Notes under the pieces: generated by a model
Database searches by the model: none
What the model was told of the DNA's origin: nothing
The model's input: the letters and a program-made list of their open reading frames with translations, nothing else
Origin: Gluconobacter cerinus
Lineage (GTDB): Bacteria; Pseudomonadota; Alphaproteobacteria; Acetobacterales; Acetobacteraceae
Direction: 5' to 3'
DNA length: 64,000 bases
Assembly (NCBI RefSeq): GCF_002723935.1
Contig: NZ_BEWM01000001.1
Coordinates: 186,001 to 250,000 of the forward strand
Made by a program: the position numbers and the translations under genes
Shown here: positions 17,266 through 27,972 of the stretch, one piece after another
Layout of the letters: every line of letters starts with the position of its first letter
Numbering within the stretch: position 1 is the stretch's first letter

Positions 17266-19560
17266 TCAGTCTTCCAGAATCCGGTCAGGCCGTTCGCGCG
17301 GGCGATGGGCCTCCGGAAGAGCTTTTTCCCGTGCGGCCGACCCACGGCCAGACAGGGAGGGATTGTTCATGAAGTACTCGTGTGCGGAGAACGGGTGTGC
17401 ACCAGGAGACACCCGATGCCAACGCCCGTCCTTGGAAAGCGTCCAGCTCTGAAGGTTGTCCTTGATATTCATGGTCATGATCTGGCCGAGAATCTGCGCG
17501 TGGACGGTTGGGTTGGTGATAGGCACCATTGCTTCTACCCGCCAATCCATGTTTCGCACCATCCAGTCCGCGGAAGAAATGAAAACTTTTGCCTTATGCG
17601 ACGGCATCCGGTGACCATTTCCAAACGCAAAGACACGCGCATGCTCCAGAAAACGACCGACAATGGACTTGATGTCGATGTTATCAGACAGCCCCGGCAC
17701 ACCCGGGCGAAGGCAACAGATTCCACGAATGATCCCGACGATCTTCACACCGGCCTGCGACGCTTCGTAGAGCAGGTCAATCAGTTCAGCATCGACCAGA
17801 CTGTTCATTTTCAGCCAGATCCGAGCGGGACGGCCTGCTTTCGCGTGAGCGATTTCATCACGGATGAGCTGTTCAAGGGTGGAACGGATCGTCATGGGAG
17901 AGAAGGCTAACGCGTCCATTTTTTCCGGCGTGGCATAGCCGGTCATGTAATTGAACAGCCGCGCAGAGTCTGACGCCAGTTTCGGATCACAGGTGAAGAA
18001 CGACAGATCCGTGTAAATCCGGGCCGTAATGGGATGATAGTTCCCGGTCCCGAAGTGGGCGTAAGAACGCAGTGTCCCGTTTTCACGACGCACCACAAGG
18101 CTCAGTTTCGCGTGCGTTTTCAGATGCGCAAACCCAAAGACAACCTGCACGCCAGCTGCTTCCAGCGCACGCGAAAGACGAATATTGGCTTCCTCGTCGA
18201 AACGGGCACGCAGTTCAACCATGGCCGTGACGGATTTTCCGGCTTCCGCCGCCTCGATCAGAGCATGAACGATCGGACTATCGCGTGAGGTCCGATACAG
18301 CGTCTGCTTAATGGCCAGCACATTCGGATCACGCGCAGCCTGCCGCAGGAACTGCACAACCACATCGAAGCTCTCGAACGGGTGGTGGACGACAATGTCC
18401 TTTGCCCGGATGGCTGCGAAGCAGTCTCCATCATAATCCAGAATGCGTTCCGGGAAACGTGGGCTGTACGGTGGGAAAACCAGATCCGGGCGGTCATCCA
18501 CAATCAACTGCTTGAGATCTACAACGCCCACAAAATTGGGCATGACCACGACATCTTCATCGCCAACACCCAGCTCTTCACCCATTTCGCGCCCGAGCGT
18601 TTCAGGGAGCTTGTGATCAAGAGCCAGATGAATACCGACGCCACGACGGCGCTGTTTGAGAGCCGTTTCATAAGAACGAACGAGATCTTCCGCCTCGTCC
18701 TCAAACTCAACGTCCGTATCACGGATAATCCGCAGAACACCGGCCGCACCAATCATAAGGCCGGGGAACAGGCGATCTGCAAACAGGCTGATCAGATCTT
18801 CAAGCAGGATGAAGCGGATTTCACCCGTAGCGTCCTTGCCTTCACCAACCCGGGACGGAAGGCGCAGGAAACGCGGCACCTGTGCGGGAAGCAGGATCAG
18901 CCCGTCCATGACGTGCTTGCCCGAGGCGGGGTCTTTGAGCCGCATCACCAGCGCCAGCCCCATGTTCGGAATAAACGGCAGCGGATGAGACGGATCAACC
19001 GCCAGCGGCGTCAGAACCGGGAAAACACGCTCATCAAACAGGGCTGAGAGCTGTGCAAGATCCGTAGCGTCCAGACTTTCGGTCGACAGGATCGAAATAC
19101 CGGCCTCTTTCAGCTCACCTTCAAGCTGATGCCAGACGCGCTGCTGCTCCGCGAGAAGGAACCGGGCCTTCTGGCGCACAGCCGAAAGCTGCTGAACAGG
19201 CGTCGCTCCATCCGGGCTCCGCACAACCATGCCTTCACGGACCTGCCCTACCAGCCCCGCCACACGGACTGAGTAGAACTCGTCAAGGTTACTGGCGCTG
19301 ATGGAGAGAAAACGGACACGCTCCAGAAGCGGATTGCGCGAACTTTCGGCTTCTTCAATGACGCGTTGATTAAAGTCGAGCCAGGAAAGCTCCCGGTTGA
19401 TGAACCGCGCTGGGGATGTTGGCATGTCAGCATAGTCTTCAGCTGTCGGAACAACCATTCTGCGCCGCCGGGCCCGGGTTGCGGCTGGCGTCAGATTCCC
19501 CTCTCGCGGCTGGTTGCGCGAACGTCGACGGGGAGTTGGCTTATTATTTTCAGTCGTCAC
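17266..19560 (-). CDS. ppk: Polyphosphate kinase 1
   Basis: 764 residues. PPK1 reversibly polymerises the ATP gamma-phosphate into polyphosphate. The N domain starts at [16 protein letters not shown]. The catalytic core has HFGTGNYHP, holding the autophosphorylated histidine, and a second essential histidine in RFLEHARVF. The first 45 residues are a basic, disordered extension ([18 protein letters not shown]). The start is GTG at 19560; no ATG is available upstream of the conserved domain. hdaA lies 81 bases upstream and ppx six bases downstream. Confidence 0.95.
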   Translation of the reverse strand: MTTENNKPTPRRRSRNQPREGNLTPAATRARRRRMVVPTAEDYADMPTSPARFINRELSWLDFNQRVIEEAESSRNPLLERVRFLSISASNLDEFYSVRVAGLVGQVREGMVVRSPDGATPVQQLSAVRQKARFLLAEQQRVWHQLEGELKEAGISILSTESLDATDLAQLSALFDERVFPVLTPLAVDPSHPLPFIPNMGLALVMRLKDPASGKHVMDGLILLPAQVPRFLRLPSRVGEGKDATGEIRFILLEDLISLFADRLFPGLMIGAAGVLRIIRDTDVEFEDEAEDLVRSYETALKQRRRGVGIHLALDHKLPETLGREMGEELGVGDEDVVVMPNFVGVVDLKQLIVDDRPDLVFPPYSPRFPERILDYDGDCFAAIRAKDIVVHHPFESFDVVVQFLRQAARDPNVLAIKQTLYRTSRDSPIVHALIEAAEAGKSVTAMVELRARFDEEANIRLSRALEAAGVQVVFGFAHLKTHAKLSLVVRRENGTLRSYAHFGTGNYHPITARIYTDLSFFTCDPKLASDSARLFNYMTGYATPEKMDALAFSPMTIRSTLEQLIRDEIAHAKAGRPARIWLKMNSLVDAELIDLLYEASQAGVKIVGIIRGICCLRPGVPGLSDNIDIKSIVGRFLEHARVFAFGNGHRMPSHKAKVFISSADWMVRNMDWRVEAMVPITNPTVHAQILGQIMTMNIKDNLQSWTLSKDGRWHRVSPGAHPFSAHEYFMNNPSLSGRGSAAREKALPEAHRPRERPDRILED

Positions 19561-19641
19561 GATGGTCTCTTCCGGGAAGCTCGAACCAAAACCCGTTTAA
19601 GATCAAGGCTTGGGAGAAGTGTGTCAAACGTAGGTTTTATG

Positions 19642-20367
19642 TCATTCCTCTGACATATCAGGCATCAGAAGATCGGGAAGCATTTCTCGCGCAAGCGCCC
19701 GTGTAATTGCAGTTCCACGGGCAAGAGCCGCATCATCCAGTCGCTCAACCGCCGAAACCAGAGCATTTCCCGTGCGCGGCAGATGACGCCAAAGCCATTC
19801 CGTAACGGACTGCGAAACAACGAGCTGGCGATCCGCCAGAAGAGAAAGTAGCAACGTTGCCCGCAGATCGTCCTCCGGCTCTCCCGTGGCCGTCGTTGCG
19901 GTCGCACGGAGCCGGCTTCCCAGATCTGGGAGGGAGACATGGCTGCGTGACGGTGGAAGGCGCCCAACCATCAACACCCGGTCCCCCTGCGTCAGCGCGT
20001 CATTCAACAGGTGGAGCATGGTTGCCTCATCGCCCGGCGAATCGGCATTATCAATCGCAAGGTTTCCCCTTACGCGAATACGCCCTCCCGAAGAGGCGTG
20101 AGAAAACAGGCGCGCATCCAGAATGGTCGCATCGTGCTCCTGCGCCCAGACAGACAACAGATGGGTTTTTCCCGTGCCCGCTGGCCCCCAGAGCCACAAT
20201 CGGCCATCAGGCCACACTTTGCGTGAAAGCCACGCGCGCGCAGGCGCATTTGAAGGGCTCGTGATGAAGCGTTCAGCTGTCATCGCGGTCGGACGACGCA
20301 GAGGAAAGGCCATCTGAGGTCCGGCATCGCTTATGGCGTGCCCTTCCTGTCCGTCCTGTTTTGTCAT
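19642..20367 (-). CDS. hdaA: DnaA-related regulatory protein HdaA
   Basis: 241 residues, a DnaA-like AAA+ ATPase without the DNA-binding domain. Walker A is GPAGTGKT (61-68) and the Walker B-like strand is NLAIDNAD (Asp106). The N-terminus has QMAFPL (18-23), which fits the sliding-clamp-binding motif of Hda, and this supports the ATG at 20367 over later starts. Hda with the beta clamp stimulates ATP hydrolysis by DnaA to prevent re-initiation. The position upstream of ppk-ppx and divergent from purM is a conserved alphaproteobacterial arrangement. Confidence 0.87.
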   Translation of the reverse strand: MTKQDGQEGHAISDAGPQMAFPLRRPTAMTAERFITSPSNAPARAWLSRKVWPDGRLWLWGPAGTGKTHLLSVWAQEHDATILDARLFSHASSGGRIRVRGNLAIDNADSPGDEATMLHLLNDALTQGDRVLMVGRLPPSRSHVSLPDLGSRLRATATTATGEPEDDLRATLLLSLLADRQLVVSQSVTEWLWRHLPRTGNALVSAVERLDDAALARGTAITRALAREMLPDLLMPDMSEE

Positions 20368-20468
20368 CCCTCATCCCTTTTCATGCCGTTACGCCTTCAA
20401 TTCAAGCGTTCCGCCCGCGTGCAGGATGCTCTAGAACGGCGTCACGTCAACCAGCGGGAAGCTTCATC

Positions 20469-21530
20469 ATGACCGATCAGCCCGACACCTCACAGGGCGC
20501 CAGCTATGCACAGGCTGGTGTAGACATTGCAGCAGGCGATGCCCTGGTCGATGCCATCAAGCCCGCAGCCAAAGCCACGAACCGCCCCGGCACAATGGGC
20601 GGACTGGGCGGCTTCGGTGCCCTGTTTGATCTGAAGGCTGCCGGTTTCACCGATCCGGTCCTTGTCAGTTGCACAGACGGCGTGGGCACGAAACTCATGG
20701 TCGCGATCGAAGCCGGCAAGCATGATGAGGTCGGTATTGATCTCGTGGCGATGTGCGTAAACGATCTGGTCGTTCAAGGCGCAACCCCTCTGTTCTTCCT
20801 AGACTATCTGGCGACCGGCAAGCTCTCCATTGAAGATGCCTCAACGGTCGTGAAGGGCATCGCCCATGCCTGTGCAGAATCCGGCTGTGCGTTGGTCGGT
20901 GGCGAAACTGCAGAAATGCCGGGCATGTATGCACCGGGGCATTATGATCTCGCCGGCTTCAGTGTCGGCGCGGCAGAACGCGGCGCTCTCCTTCCCGCGG
21001 GCATCCGCGAAGGCGACGCACTGATCGGGATGCCTTCCTCAGGCGTTCACTCGAATGGCTTTTCTCTGGTTCGGGAAGTTGTTCGCCGTTCAGGCCTCGG
21101 CTGGAATGATCCGGCTCCCTTCTCTGAAGGACACACACTCGCCGAAGCCCTGCTGACACCTACGAAGCTTTATGTTCGCAGCGTGCTGGATCTGCACGCC
21201 AAGGGCCTGCTCCATGGCTGCGCACATATTACCGGCGGCGGCCTGCCGGGCAATCTGCCGCGCGTCCTTCCGGAAGGTCTGGGTGTTCGCATTGACGGTT
21301 CGTCGTGGGTCGTCCCTTCCGTATTTCGCTGGATGGCAGAAACCGGAAATGTTTCAGCTGATGAAATGCTCCGTGTCTTCAACTGTGGCATTGGCATGGT
21401 TCTCGTCACTCCTGAGCCAGAGCGCGTTCTGGCTGAACTGGAAGCCCGCGGAGAAAGCGCTTTCCAGATCGGTGAAGTTGTCCGCTCCGACGAGGCTTAT
21501 GCCCTGACCGCACCGGTCTCCTTCGCATGA
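20469..21530 (+). CDS. purM: Phosphoribosylformylglycinamidine cyclo-ligase (AIR synthetase)
   Basis: 353 residues. Closes the imidazole ring of AIR from FGAM and ATP in purine synthesis. Recognisable blocks are [54 protein letters not shown] and the C-terminal RVFNCGIGM. The open frame extends to 20361, but the ATG at 20469 with GGGAAG upstream is the family start (MTDQPDTS...); the extra part would overlap the divergent hdaA. Coupled to purN by ATGA. Confidence 0.95.
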   Translation: MTDQPDTSQGASYAQAGVDIAAGDALVDAIKPAAKATNRPGTMGGLGGFGALFDLKAAGFTDPVLVSCTDGVGTKLMVAIEAGKHDEVGIDLVAMCVNDLVVQGATPLFFLDYLATGKLSIEDASTVVKGIAHACAESGCALVGGETAEMPGMYAPGHYDLAGFSVGAAERGALLPAGIREGDALIGMPSSGVHSNGFSLVREVVRRSGLGWNDPAPFSEGHTLAEALLTPTKLYVRSVLDLHAKGLLHGCAHITGGGLPGNLPRVLPEGLGVRIDGSSWVVPSVFRWMAETGNVSADEMLRVFNCGIGMVLVTPEPERVLAELEARGESAFQIGEVVRSDEAYALTAPVSFA

Positions 21531-22108
21531 TGCAGAAGACGCCCATCGCTGTGCTTATCAGCGGGCGGGGCAGCAACATGCGTGCACTAATCGAGGCCTG
21601 TGAAAGGCCGGATTTTCCGGCTCGGATCGTACTCGTGCTCAGTAACAAGCCGGATGCGGCTGGTCTGGAGGTCGCCCGCGCGGCCGGTCTTCAGACGGCA
21701 GCCATTGACCACAAGGCGTTTGGGAAAGACCGTGAAGCTCACGAACGCAAGGTGGATGCCGCCATCCGCGCTTCCGGAGCCCAACTCGTCTGCCTTGCCG
21801 GATATATGCGTGTCCTGACGCCTTATCTCGTCAACGCCTGGGATGGCCGGATGCTCAACATCCACCCTAGTCTGTTGCCAGCATTTCCAGGACTGCACAC
21901 GCATGAGGCTGCCATTGCTGTCGGCGCAACCGAACACGGTTGTACTGTCCACCTCGTAACTGCGGGGGTGGATGAAGGGCCTATTCTTGGGCAAGCGCGT
22001 GTGCCGGTTCTGAAGAGTGACACACCCGACGCACTTGCTGCACGCGTACTGGAACAGGAACACGCCCTGTATCCTTTGGTTCTTCAGAACTACATCAACA
22101 GACAGTAA
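21527..22108 (+). CDS. purN: Phosphoribosylglycinamide formyltransferase
   Basis: 193 residues. Transfers the formyl group of 10-formyl-THF to GAR in purine synthesis. It has [14 protein letters not shown] for phosphate binding, the catalytic Asn111 and His113 in NIHPSLLP, and Asp149 in TAGVDEGPI. Two adjacent ATG codons (21527, 21530) overlap the purM stop, so either could start the protein. Length is typical. Confidence 0.95.
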   Translation: MMQKTPIAVLISGRGSNMRALIEACERPDFPARIVLVLSNKPDAAGLEVARAAGLQTAAIDHKAFGKDREAHERKVDAAIRASGAQLVCLAGYMRVLTPYLVNAWDGRMLNIHPSLLPAFPGLHTHEAAIAVGATEHGCTVHLVTAGVDEGPILGQARVPVLKSDTPDALAARVLEQEHALYPLVLQNYINRQ

Positions 22109-22339
22109 TCTGGCGGCGGGATGACCGGGAATTTCTCCTTTCATTCCGCTCCTCATTTTATCTGGGCACTGTGTAGTAAAGACACCTCTCAGTTAAATGC
22201 CCTGCCGATAATGACCGCAAAAACGCTCAGCACTTCCAAAACTCAGTTTTATAATTTGCGGATTGCCTTACTCTGAGTGGGTGCATATGAGCCCGGATGG
22301 CAGTCGGTCATGTGCCCCAACAAGGAAATAAGCACTGAT

Positions 22340-23752
22340 ATGAAGTCCGTTTCGTCATTTTTTGCGTTCTGCAAAACAAACCTGCGGCTTCTTGAACTCG
22401 CTTATCTTCTCGCAATTGCTGTTATCGGCGTTTTTCTTGTGTACCGCGTCACGCCTGTTAGCGGCGTAGATGAAGAATTCCATTTTTACCGCGCGCAACA
22501 GATCGCTCAGGGAAATCTTCTGGCACAGCGTTATTCGGGGCATATGTTCGGGGGTGGGCTCGACACCAGTATGCTGACCTGGGTGCGCTATTTCAATTCA
22601 AACCGGGACCAGCATAAGCCTTCTGACAGCAATGTCGCTGCGCAGATTGCAAAGGATCTGGAGAACGCCAAAAGAGACCGGGAAGTCGTTCATTTCCCTT
22701 CGACCGCTTCATATTCCCCACTGATGTATATTCCCTCAGCCACCGCCATGATGATCGCCAATGCCGGACATGGCGGCGTGGATACAAGATATTACGCTGG
22801 TCGTTTAGGGAATCTGTTTGGATACATCGGGATGCTTGCACTCGTCCTTGCGGTACTGCCCGTAGGGCGACTGGCTGTCCTTGCCCTGATGACCACGCCA
22901 ACAAGCCTCCATCTGGCGACAACATATAGCGCCGATCCTGTCACCAATCTGGGATCAATGCTGTTCCTCGCCTGCTGCCTGCGGGCCCGGATGGCCCCTC
23001 CCGAAGACCGGAAAATCTGGATCCGGCTGATTATCGCTTTGGCCGCTCCATTGGGGCTTTTCAAATTAACCTGTAGCTTTCTGAGTCTTGGCTGTTTTCT
23101 TGTGCCGACGAATTCTTTCCCGACCCAGAGAAAATATGTCCAGTTCTGTATGACGGTCGTCGGACTGAGCCTTGTCTCCGCCGTTGTCTGGAACGGAATT
23201 TACCCATTCACGCCTGCGCATTACTGGAATACGGGAGGAGATCCTAAAGTCCAGATCCTGACCATGCTGGAGCACCCATGGTCTTTTGTTCGGGAAATCG
23301 CTGAAACTTACCGTGTTGGCTCGCACTGGTGGTGGGAGGACGCATGGGGACGTTTTGGCGGCGGCCCAGTGCCACTTTTCTTCAAGATTGGTGAAGGCAC
23401 TGGGTATATAGCTATAGCTCTGATTGTTCTGCTGGCTCTCGCTGACAAACGGCCCATTGCTAGTCCACGATCCGGAGCAGTCCTGATTGCGCTTGGTGCG
23501 CTTTATTCGCTCTTAACTCTTCTGGCATTCTACGTTGGCTTCTCTCACCTTGGAGAGAACACTGTCAGCGGCCTTCAGGGACGTTATTTTTATATAAGCT
23601 GCGCTGCTATTCTAAGTGGAGTTCTGCTGTTCCTGCCGCGCCAGAACAAAACGTATCAAACGGTCTGTGCGGGCCTTTTAGGCGCCTATTTCGTTTGCGT
23701 TGCGCATGTCTGCATTGAAGCAACCGGCATTTATGCGCGTCTTTGGAATTAA
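22340..23752 (+). CDS. DUF2142 family multi-pass membrane protein (1)
   Basis: About 470 residues, roughly eleven hydrophobic helices. The block PVSGVDEEFHFYRAQQIAQG after the first helix and SGLQGRYFY near the C-terminus identify DUF2142, a family with GT-C-like topology often found near cell-surface polysaccharide genes; no member function is certain to me. The frame is open back to GTG 22277 with another ATG at 22310. ATG 22340 starts just before the first helix and has AAGGAA at a slightly long distance. Base composition looks more AT-rich than the neighbouring housekeeping genes. It faces a paralogue tail to tail. Confidence 0.75.
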   Translation: MKSVSSFFAFCKTNLRLLELAYLLAIAVIGVFLVYRVTPVSGVDEEFHFYRAQQIAQGNLLAQRYSGHMFGGGLDTSMLTWVRYFNSNRDQHKPSDSNVAAQIAKDLENAKRDREVVHFPSTASYSPLMYIPSATAMMIANAGHGGVDTRYYAGRLGNLFGYIGMLALVLAVLPVGRLAVLALMTTPTSLHLATTYSADPVTNLGSMLFLACCLRARMAPPEDRKIWIRLIIALAAPLGLFKLTCSFLSLGCFLVPTNSFPTQRKYVQFCMTVVGLSLVSAVVWNGIYPFTPAHYWNTGGDPKVQILTMLEHPWSFVREIAETYRVGSHWWWEDAWGRFGGGPVPLFFKIGEGTGYIAIALIVLLALADKRPIASPRSGAVLIALGALYSLLTLLAFYVGFSHLGENTVSGLQGRYFYISCAAILSGVLLFLPRQNKTYQTVCAGLLGAYFVCVAHVCIEATGIYARLWN

Positions 23753-23824
23753 CGCATAGAAATCCAAGGGGGCGGCTACTTCTTTCGCGGAAACCGTCCC
23801 CTCACTCTTAAATGGTCACGGCAA

Positions 23825-25228
23825 TTACCAATACCGCGCCAGTATCGTCTGAACGATAGCGCCAAATCCTACCCATAACCCCACCGTAAGAAGCCCGATT
23901 TCAACGGCCTTTGCTTTAGTAACGGACAGAAAATGGGGCGTTGATGCGAAAGGAAAGATCAGTACTGAGAAAATTGCAGCGGGGATATAATATCTTCCCT
24001 GAAGGCCACCAATATAACTGTCACCGACGGGGGTCCAGATAAGATAGAGAGAAAGGCTGACAGCGCTGACAGTCCCAATGGACACACAAAATATGAGCGC
24101 CTTTCTCAGTAGCTCGTCTCTTCCAATTTTTCTTGTCAGGTAAAGGCAAGAGAAAATACCTACGAGAATGAAAAACATGACTTCGAACTGGTAAAACCAG
24201 TCTGGAAGTCGTGCATCAAGCCATCCCAGAACACCGACAAACTGGCCCATTAAGGAATAAGCAGAGACCCTGAATGTGTGCAGAAGTACTGTGATTGTTT
24301 TGAACGGGTGAGAAAGAACGAAACGTAGCTGACGCGCCGCATCAACCCCATCTGCTGAACGAAAAGGGATCTTCGTTGAGTGAACACCCATAACCGACCA
24401 TGCCAGAGCAGCAAATGCGGCAAACACACACGCACCCGCAGCCGAGCGCCAAGCCGCCCATGGAGCAATGATCAGCGGTAGAAACGCGATGAGAATATAA
24501 GGTGGCTTGGATGCAAGAATGCATCCCATCAGAAGCGCGAGTGTTGGCCAGAACCATCTGTTCTTGCAGAAATCATCATTTAATCGCGTCATAAGAGCCG
24601 TACAGACTGCACAGGCTGCGATCAAAGGCCCATCCTGAGAGCAAGATGCGAACAACGACAGCGACATAGGCATTGAGAGAAATGCTGCAATAATCAGTCG
24701 TCCCTGACGGACAATCGCAAGGGCGAACATTCCGGAAAGTACGCAAAAGACGGCGCTGGACATGCGCGCCAGATAAAAAGACTTTAAAATATCTTCATGA
24801 AGTCTTTTGCCGACTTCAATCCCCACCACTGATGGAAAATAAAAGATCGGAGAATAGATCACCGTGTTTGGAAAGCCTGCTTCCCGCTTCGGACTTTTCC
24901 AGCTTAACGGTGTGCTGCCGAAGATACGGTTCCAGTCTACTTTCCGTTCGTATCGACCTTTGAGATCATCATATCTGTAAGCGAATACAACGCTGTCTTC
25001 AGGAATGACACCACCGCTATCAGAGGCACTGAAACGATGGCCGATCAACTGTCCCTGAGAGATCTGTATGGCTCTCTGAAAATGATTTGGCTCATCTGCG
25101 ACCTGTAATGGCGGGGTCGCGATCACCAGAAACATCAGGCAGGCAGAGACCAGAAGTCCCCAGACGATAGCCAGCGGATATTTGTAAAGGAAAGAAGTTG
25201 TAGCGTCGTTGCCCACAGATCGAACCAT
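23825..25228 (-). CDS. DUF2142 family multi-pass membrane protein (2)
   Basis: 467 residues, about eleven helices, same family as the gene at 22340-23752: PLQVADEPNHFQRAIQISQG corresponds to the first signature and GGLQGRYYIP to the second, yet the two are clearly diverged. The start ATG 25228 has GGAAGAGAGG just upstream. A 73-base gap separates the two stops and contains GGGGGCGG/CCGTCCCC, which can pair with one G:T and could stop transcription from both sides. A glycosyltransferase-like or lipid-linked sugar role is a guess. Confidence 0.75.
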   Translation of the reverse strand: MVRSVGNDATTSFLYKYPLAIVWGLLVSACLMFLVIATPPLQVADEPNHFQRAIQISQGQLIGHRFSASDSGGVIPEDSVVFAYRYDDLKGRYERKVDWNRIFGSTPLSWKSPKREAGFPNTVIYSPIFYFPSVVGIEVGKRLHEDILKSFYLARMSSAVFCVLSGMFALAIVRQGRLIIAAFLSMPMSLSLFASCSQDGPLIAACAVCTALMTRLNDDFCKNRWFWPTLALLMGCILASKPPYILIAFLPLIIAPWAAWRSAAGACVFAAFAALAWSVMGVHSTKIPFRSADGVDAARQLRFVLSHPFKTITVLLHTFRVSAYSLMGQFVGVLGWLDARLPDWFYQFEVMFFILVGIFSCLYLTRKIGRDELLRKALIFCVSIGTVSAVSLSLYLIWTPVGDSYIGGLQGRYYIPAAIFSVLIFPFASTPHFLSVTKAKAVEIGLLTVGLWVGFGAIVQTILARYW

Positions 25229-25333
25229 GCCTCTCTTCCATCATCATGCCGCAGAGTGGGCCTGGATGACAGCGGAACCGGGAACGTGTGAAGGCTGACC
25301 AGTCGGGGCGTTCAGATACCGTCCCAAATCATT

Positions 25334-25370
25334 GAAAATGGAGAGCCACAGAGCCTGCGGCTCTCCATTG
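25334..25370 (-). terminator. Hairpin terminator after ndk
   Basis: Read leftward, AATGGAGAGCC pairs perfectly (11 bp) with GGCTCTCCATT and is followed by a short T-rich stretch (TTTTC). Confidence 0.7.
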
Positions 25371-25385
25371 GCAGAAACCCAGACC

Positions 25386-25808
25386 TTACGGCAGGATTTC
25401 TGTCTCAGCGAAGAAGAAAGCGATCTCGTTCTTCGCGTTCTCAAGGCTGTCAGAACCGTGCACGGAGTTTGCTTCGATGCTTTCAGCATAAAGCTTACGC
25501 ACGGTGCCCTCAGCTGCATCAGCCGGGTTCGTTGCGCCCATGACTTCACGGTGCTTTGCAACAGCGTTCTCAGCCTGCAGAACCTGCACGACAACCGGCT
25601 CAGCGAGCATGGAGGACACGAGGCTGCCGTAGAACGGACGCTCCTTGTGAACTGCGTAGAAAGCGCCAGCCTGCTTCTCGGTCAGCTGGATGCGCTTCTG
25701 AGCAACGATGCGCAGACCGGCTTCCTCGAACACGGCATTGATCTTGCCGGTCAGGTTACGCTTCGTGGCGTCGGGCTTGATGATTGAAAGCGTGCGCTCG
25801 AGAGCCAT
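25386..25808 (-). CDS. ndk: Nucleoside diphosphate kinase
   Basis: 140 residues, the normal size. Transfers the gamma-phosphate from ATP to other (d)NDPs by a phospho-histidine, the histidine in NSVHGSDS. It starts [14 protein letters not shown], typical for the family; AGGAG lies eight bases before the ATG at 25808. The longer open frame to 25898 runs through the intergenic region and is not likely used. It diverges from the ABC-F gene across 114 bases. Confidence 0.96.
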   Translation of the reverse strand: MALERTLSIIKPDATKRNLTGKINAVFEEAGLRIVAQKRIQLTEKQAGAFYAVHKERPFYGSLVSSMLAEPVVVQVLQAENAVAKHREVMGATNPADAAEGTVRKLYAESIEANSVHGSDSLENAKNEIAFFFAETEILP

Positions 25809-25922
25809 CTTTCTTCTCCTGTTGGACAAAGGGGTAAATCCCGCCGTTCCACTAGAGCAAATTCGTAGTTCCTGATAGGTCTGTCGCGGTTTTTTCACTC
25901 TTCCCGACTGATCGAGGCGCCC

Positions 25923-27839
25923 GTGAGCCTGCTCACCATCACTGACCTGACTCTCCGCATCGTCGGCCGTACCCTGCTGGATGGCGCATCGCTGACAGTC
26001 GACCCCGGTCGGAAAATTGGCCTCATCGGAAAAAATGGGGCTGGAAAATCAACGCTTCTTGGCGCGATTGCAGGGGATATTGCCCCGGATGGGGGCACCA
26101 TCACGCTTGCAAATCGGGCCACAATGGGCCGCGTGAAGCAGGAAACACCATCTGGTGACACCTCGCTGATCGACACGGTGCTGGAAGGCGACATCGAGCG
26201 CGCGGCTCTCCTTGCCGAAGCCGAGACTGCCACCGACCCTGCCCGTATCGCAGATGTACATGAGCGCCTGATTGCCATTGACGCCTACACGGCCCCCGCC
26301 CGTGCCGGCGCCATCCTGTCGGGGCTGGGCTTCGATCAAGACGCGCAGCTTCGCTCGGTCTCGGACTTCTCAGGTGGCTGGAGAATGCGTGTCTCGCTGG
26401 CGACGGCCCTCTTCCTCAGCCCCGATCTCCTTCTGCTGGATGAGCCCACCAACCATCTTGATATCGAAGCCACCCTCTGGCTCGAATCCTGGCTCGCAAA
26501 ATTCCCTGGTGCGGCTCTGATCGTCAGTCATGACCGATCACTTCTCGACAATACAGTCGATGCCATTGCTCATCTGGATCATCAGAAACTTAGCCTGACG
26601 CCCGGCGGCTACGACAACTTCGTGCGCATCCGGACAGAACAGGCCCTTCAGCAAAATCGTATGGCTGAGCGCATTGCGACACAGCGTGCGCATATGCAGT
26701 CCTTCGTCGATCGCTTCCGCGCGAAAGCCACGAAAGCCAAACAGGCTCAGGCCCGCCTGAAAGCGCTTGAGCGCCTTCCGCAGATTGACAGCGTGGTGGA
26801 AGACACGCCGACGCGCTTTTCATTCCCGGAACCGCAGCCCCTTCCCCCACCGATGATCACCCTCGACAATGTCAGTCTAGGGTATGATGGACGGGTGGTT
26901 CTCAAAGGGCTGAACCAGCGGCTCGATATGGAAGACCGAATCGCGCTTCTAGGCCAGAACGGGCGCGGCAAGTCCACATTCGCCAAGCTACTGGCCGGAC
27001 GTCTTGATCCCATGGCGGGATCTTACAATCACTCGCCAAAGCTCAAGATCGGCTATTTCGCGCAGCATCAGGCTGACGAACTTGTCCTGTCTGAAACACC
27101 GATCGATCACATGGCCCGCGCCATGCCTGATGCGACGCCGGTTGCCGTACGCTCACAGCTCGCGCGCTTCGGACTTGATGTTAATCGCGCTGAAACCCGT
27201 GTTTCAGAATTGTCCGGCGGGGAAAAAGCACGCCTTCTTCTCGCGCTCTCCACTCGTGACGCCCCGCATCTTCTCATCCTCGATGAGCCAACCAACCATC
27301 TTGATCTTGACGCACGCGATGCCCTGATCCGTGCCCTTTCCGAATTTGAGGGCGCGGTAATCCTCATCAGCCATGACAGCCATCTGGTGGAATCCGTGGC
27401 GGATCGGTTCTGGCTGGTTGAAGACGGGACCATTGCGCCGTTTGACGGCGACATGGCGGAATACAAGGCATGGCTGGTCGAACGTGCTCGCAAGGCCAGA
27501 GCGGAAAATACGGAGCGGAACAGAAACGCCAATCGTCCGGCCTCGCAGGAGGCGTCTCAGGCGACAGCTCCCCAGAAGAAAATTGACCGCAAGGAGCTCA
27601 CACGAGCGCTGGCCCCGCTCCGCCGAAAAATTCGTGATGCTGAAGCGAAGCTGGCTCAGATCAATCGGGAAAAAGAGAAAATTGAGACCAAGCTTGCCGA
27701 TCCGGAGCTCTATCAGTCAGGGAATCCCGGTGAAATCGCGTCGCTGAATGCTCATCTTTCTGCTCTGAATGCGACACAGGAGAAAACAGAAGAGCTCTGG
27801 CTCGAAGCACAGGCGGAACTTGAAGATGCTTCTGCCTAA
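25923..27839 (+). CDS. ABC-F family ATPase (YheS/Uup-like)
   Basis: 638 residues, two ABC domains in one chain without membrane helices. Domain 1: Walker [11 protein letters not shown], signature FSGGW, Walker [13 protein letters not shown]. Domain 2: [10 protein letters not shown], signature [25 protein letters not shown]. The linker is the charged helical P-site tRNA-interaction region, and the last 100 residues form a Lys/Glu coiled coil. ABC-F proteins bind the ribosomal E site and relieve stalls; the exact subtype is not certain. It starts with GTG at 25923. Antibiotic resistance is possible but not indicated. Confidence 0.9.
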   Translation: MSLLTITDLTLRIVGRTLLDGASLTVDPGRKIGLIGKNGAGKSTLLGAIAGDIAPDGGTITLANRATMGRVKQETPSGDTSLIDTVLEGDIERAALLAEAETATDPARIADVHERLIAIDAYTAPARAGAILSGLGFDQDAQLRSVSDFSGGWRMRVSLATALFLSPDLLLLDEPTNHLDIEATLWLESWLAKFPGAALIVSHDRSLLDNTVDAIAHLDHQKLSLTPGGYDNFVRIRTEQALQQNRMAERIATQRAHMQSFVDRFRAKATKAKQAQARLKALERLPQIDSVVEDTPTRFSFPEPQPLPPPMITLDNVSLGYDGRVVLKGLNQRLDMEDRIALLGQNGRGKSTFAKLLAGRLDPMAGSYNHSPKLKIGYFAQHQADELVLSETPIDHMARAMPDATPVAVRSQLARFGLDVNRAETRVSELSGGEKARLLLALSTRDAPHLLILDEPTNHLDLDARDALIRALSEFEGAVILISHDSHLVESVADRFWLVEDGTIAPFDGDMAEYKAWLVERARKARAENTERNRNANRPASQEASQATAPQKKIDRKELTRALAPLRRKIRDAEAKLAQINREKEKIETKLADPELYQSGNPGEIASLNAHLSALNATQEKTEELWLEAQAELEDASA

Positions 27840-27867
27840 CCAAAGCCGAACTTAACTGTAGCGTGTG

Positions 27868-27900
27868 TACTCTCACGGCTGTAAGCACTCCGTGAGAGTA
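27868..27900. repeat. Perfect 11-bp inverted repeat after the ABC-F gene
   Basis: TACTCTCACGG (27868-27878) and CCGTGAGAGTA (27890-27900) pair completely across an 11-base loop. No T tract follows, so it may be a weak terminator, an mRNA 3' end stabiliser or a protein-binding site between the ABC-F and AI-2E genes. Confidence 0.5.
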
Positions 27901-27972
27901 TCGTTAGATTACCTCAGCCAATTGACCCGCCTTCCCGAAGTCCATAAGCCAACACCGGCCTACAGATTCAGG

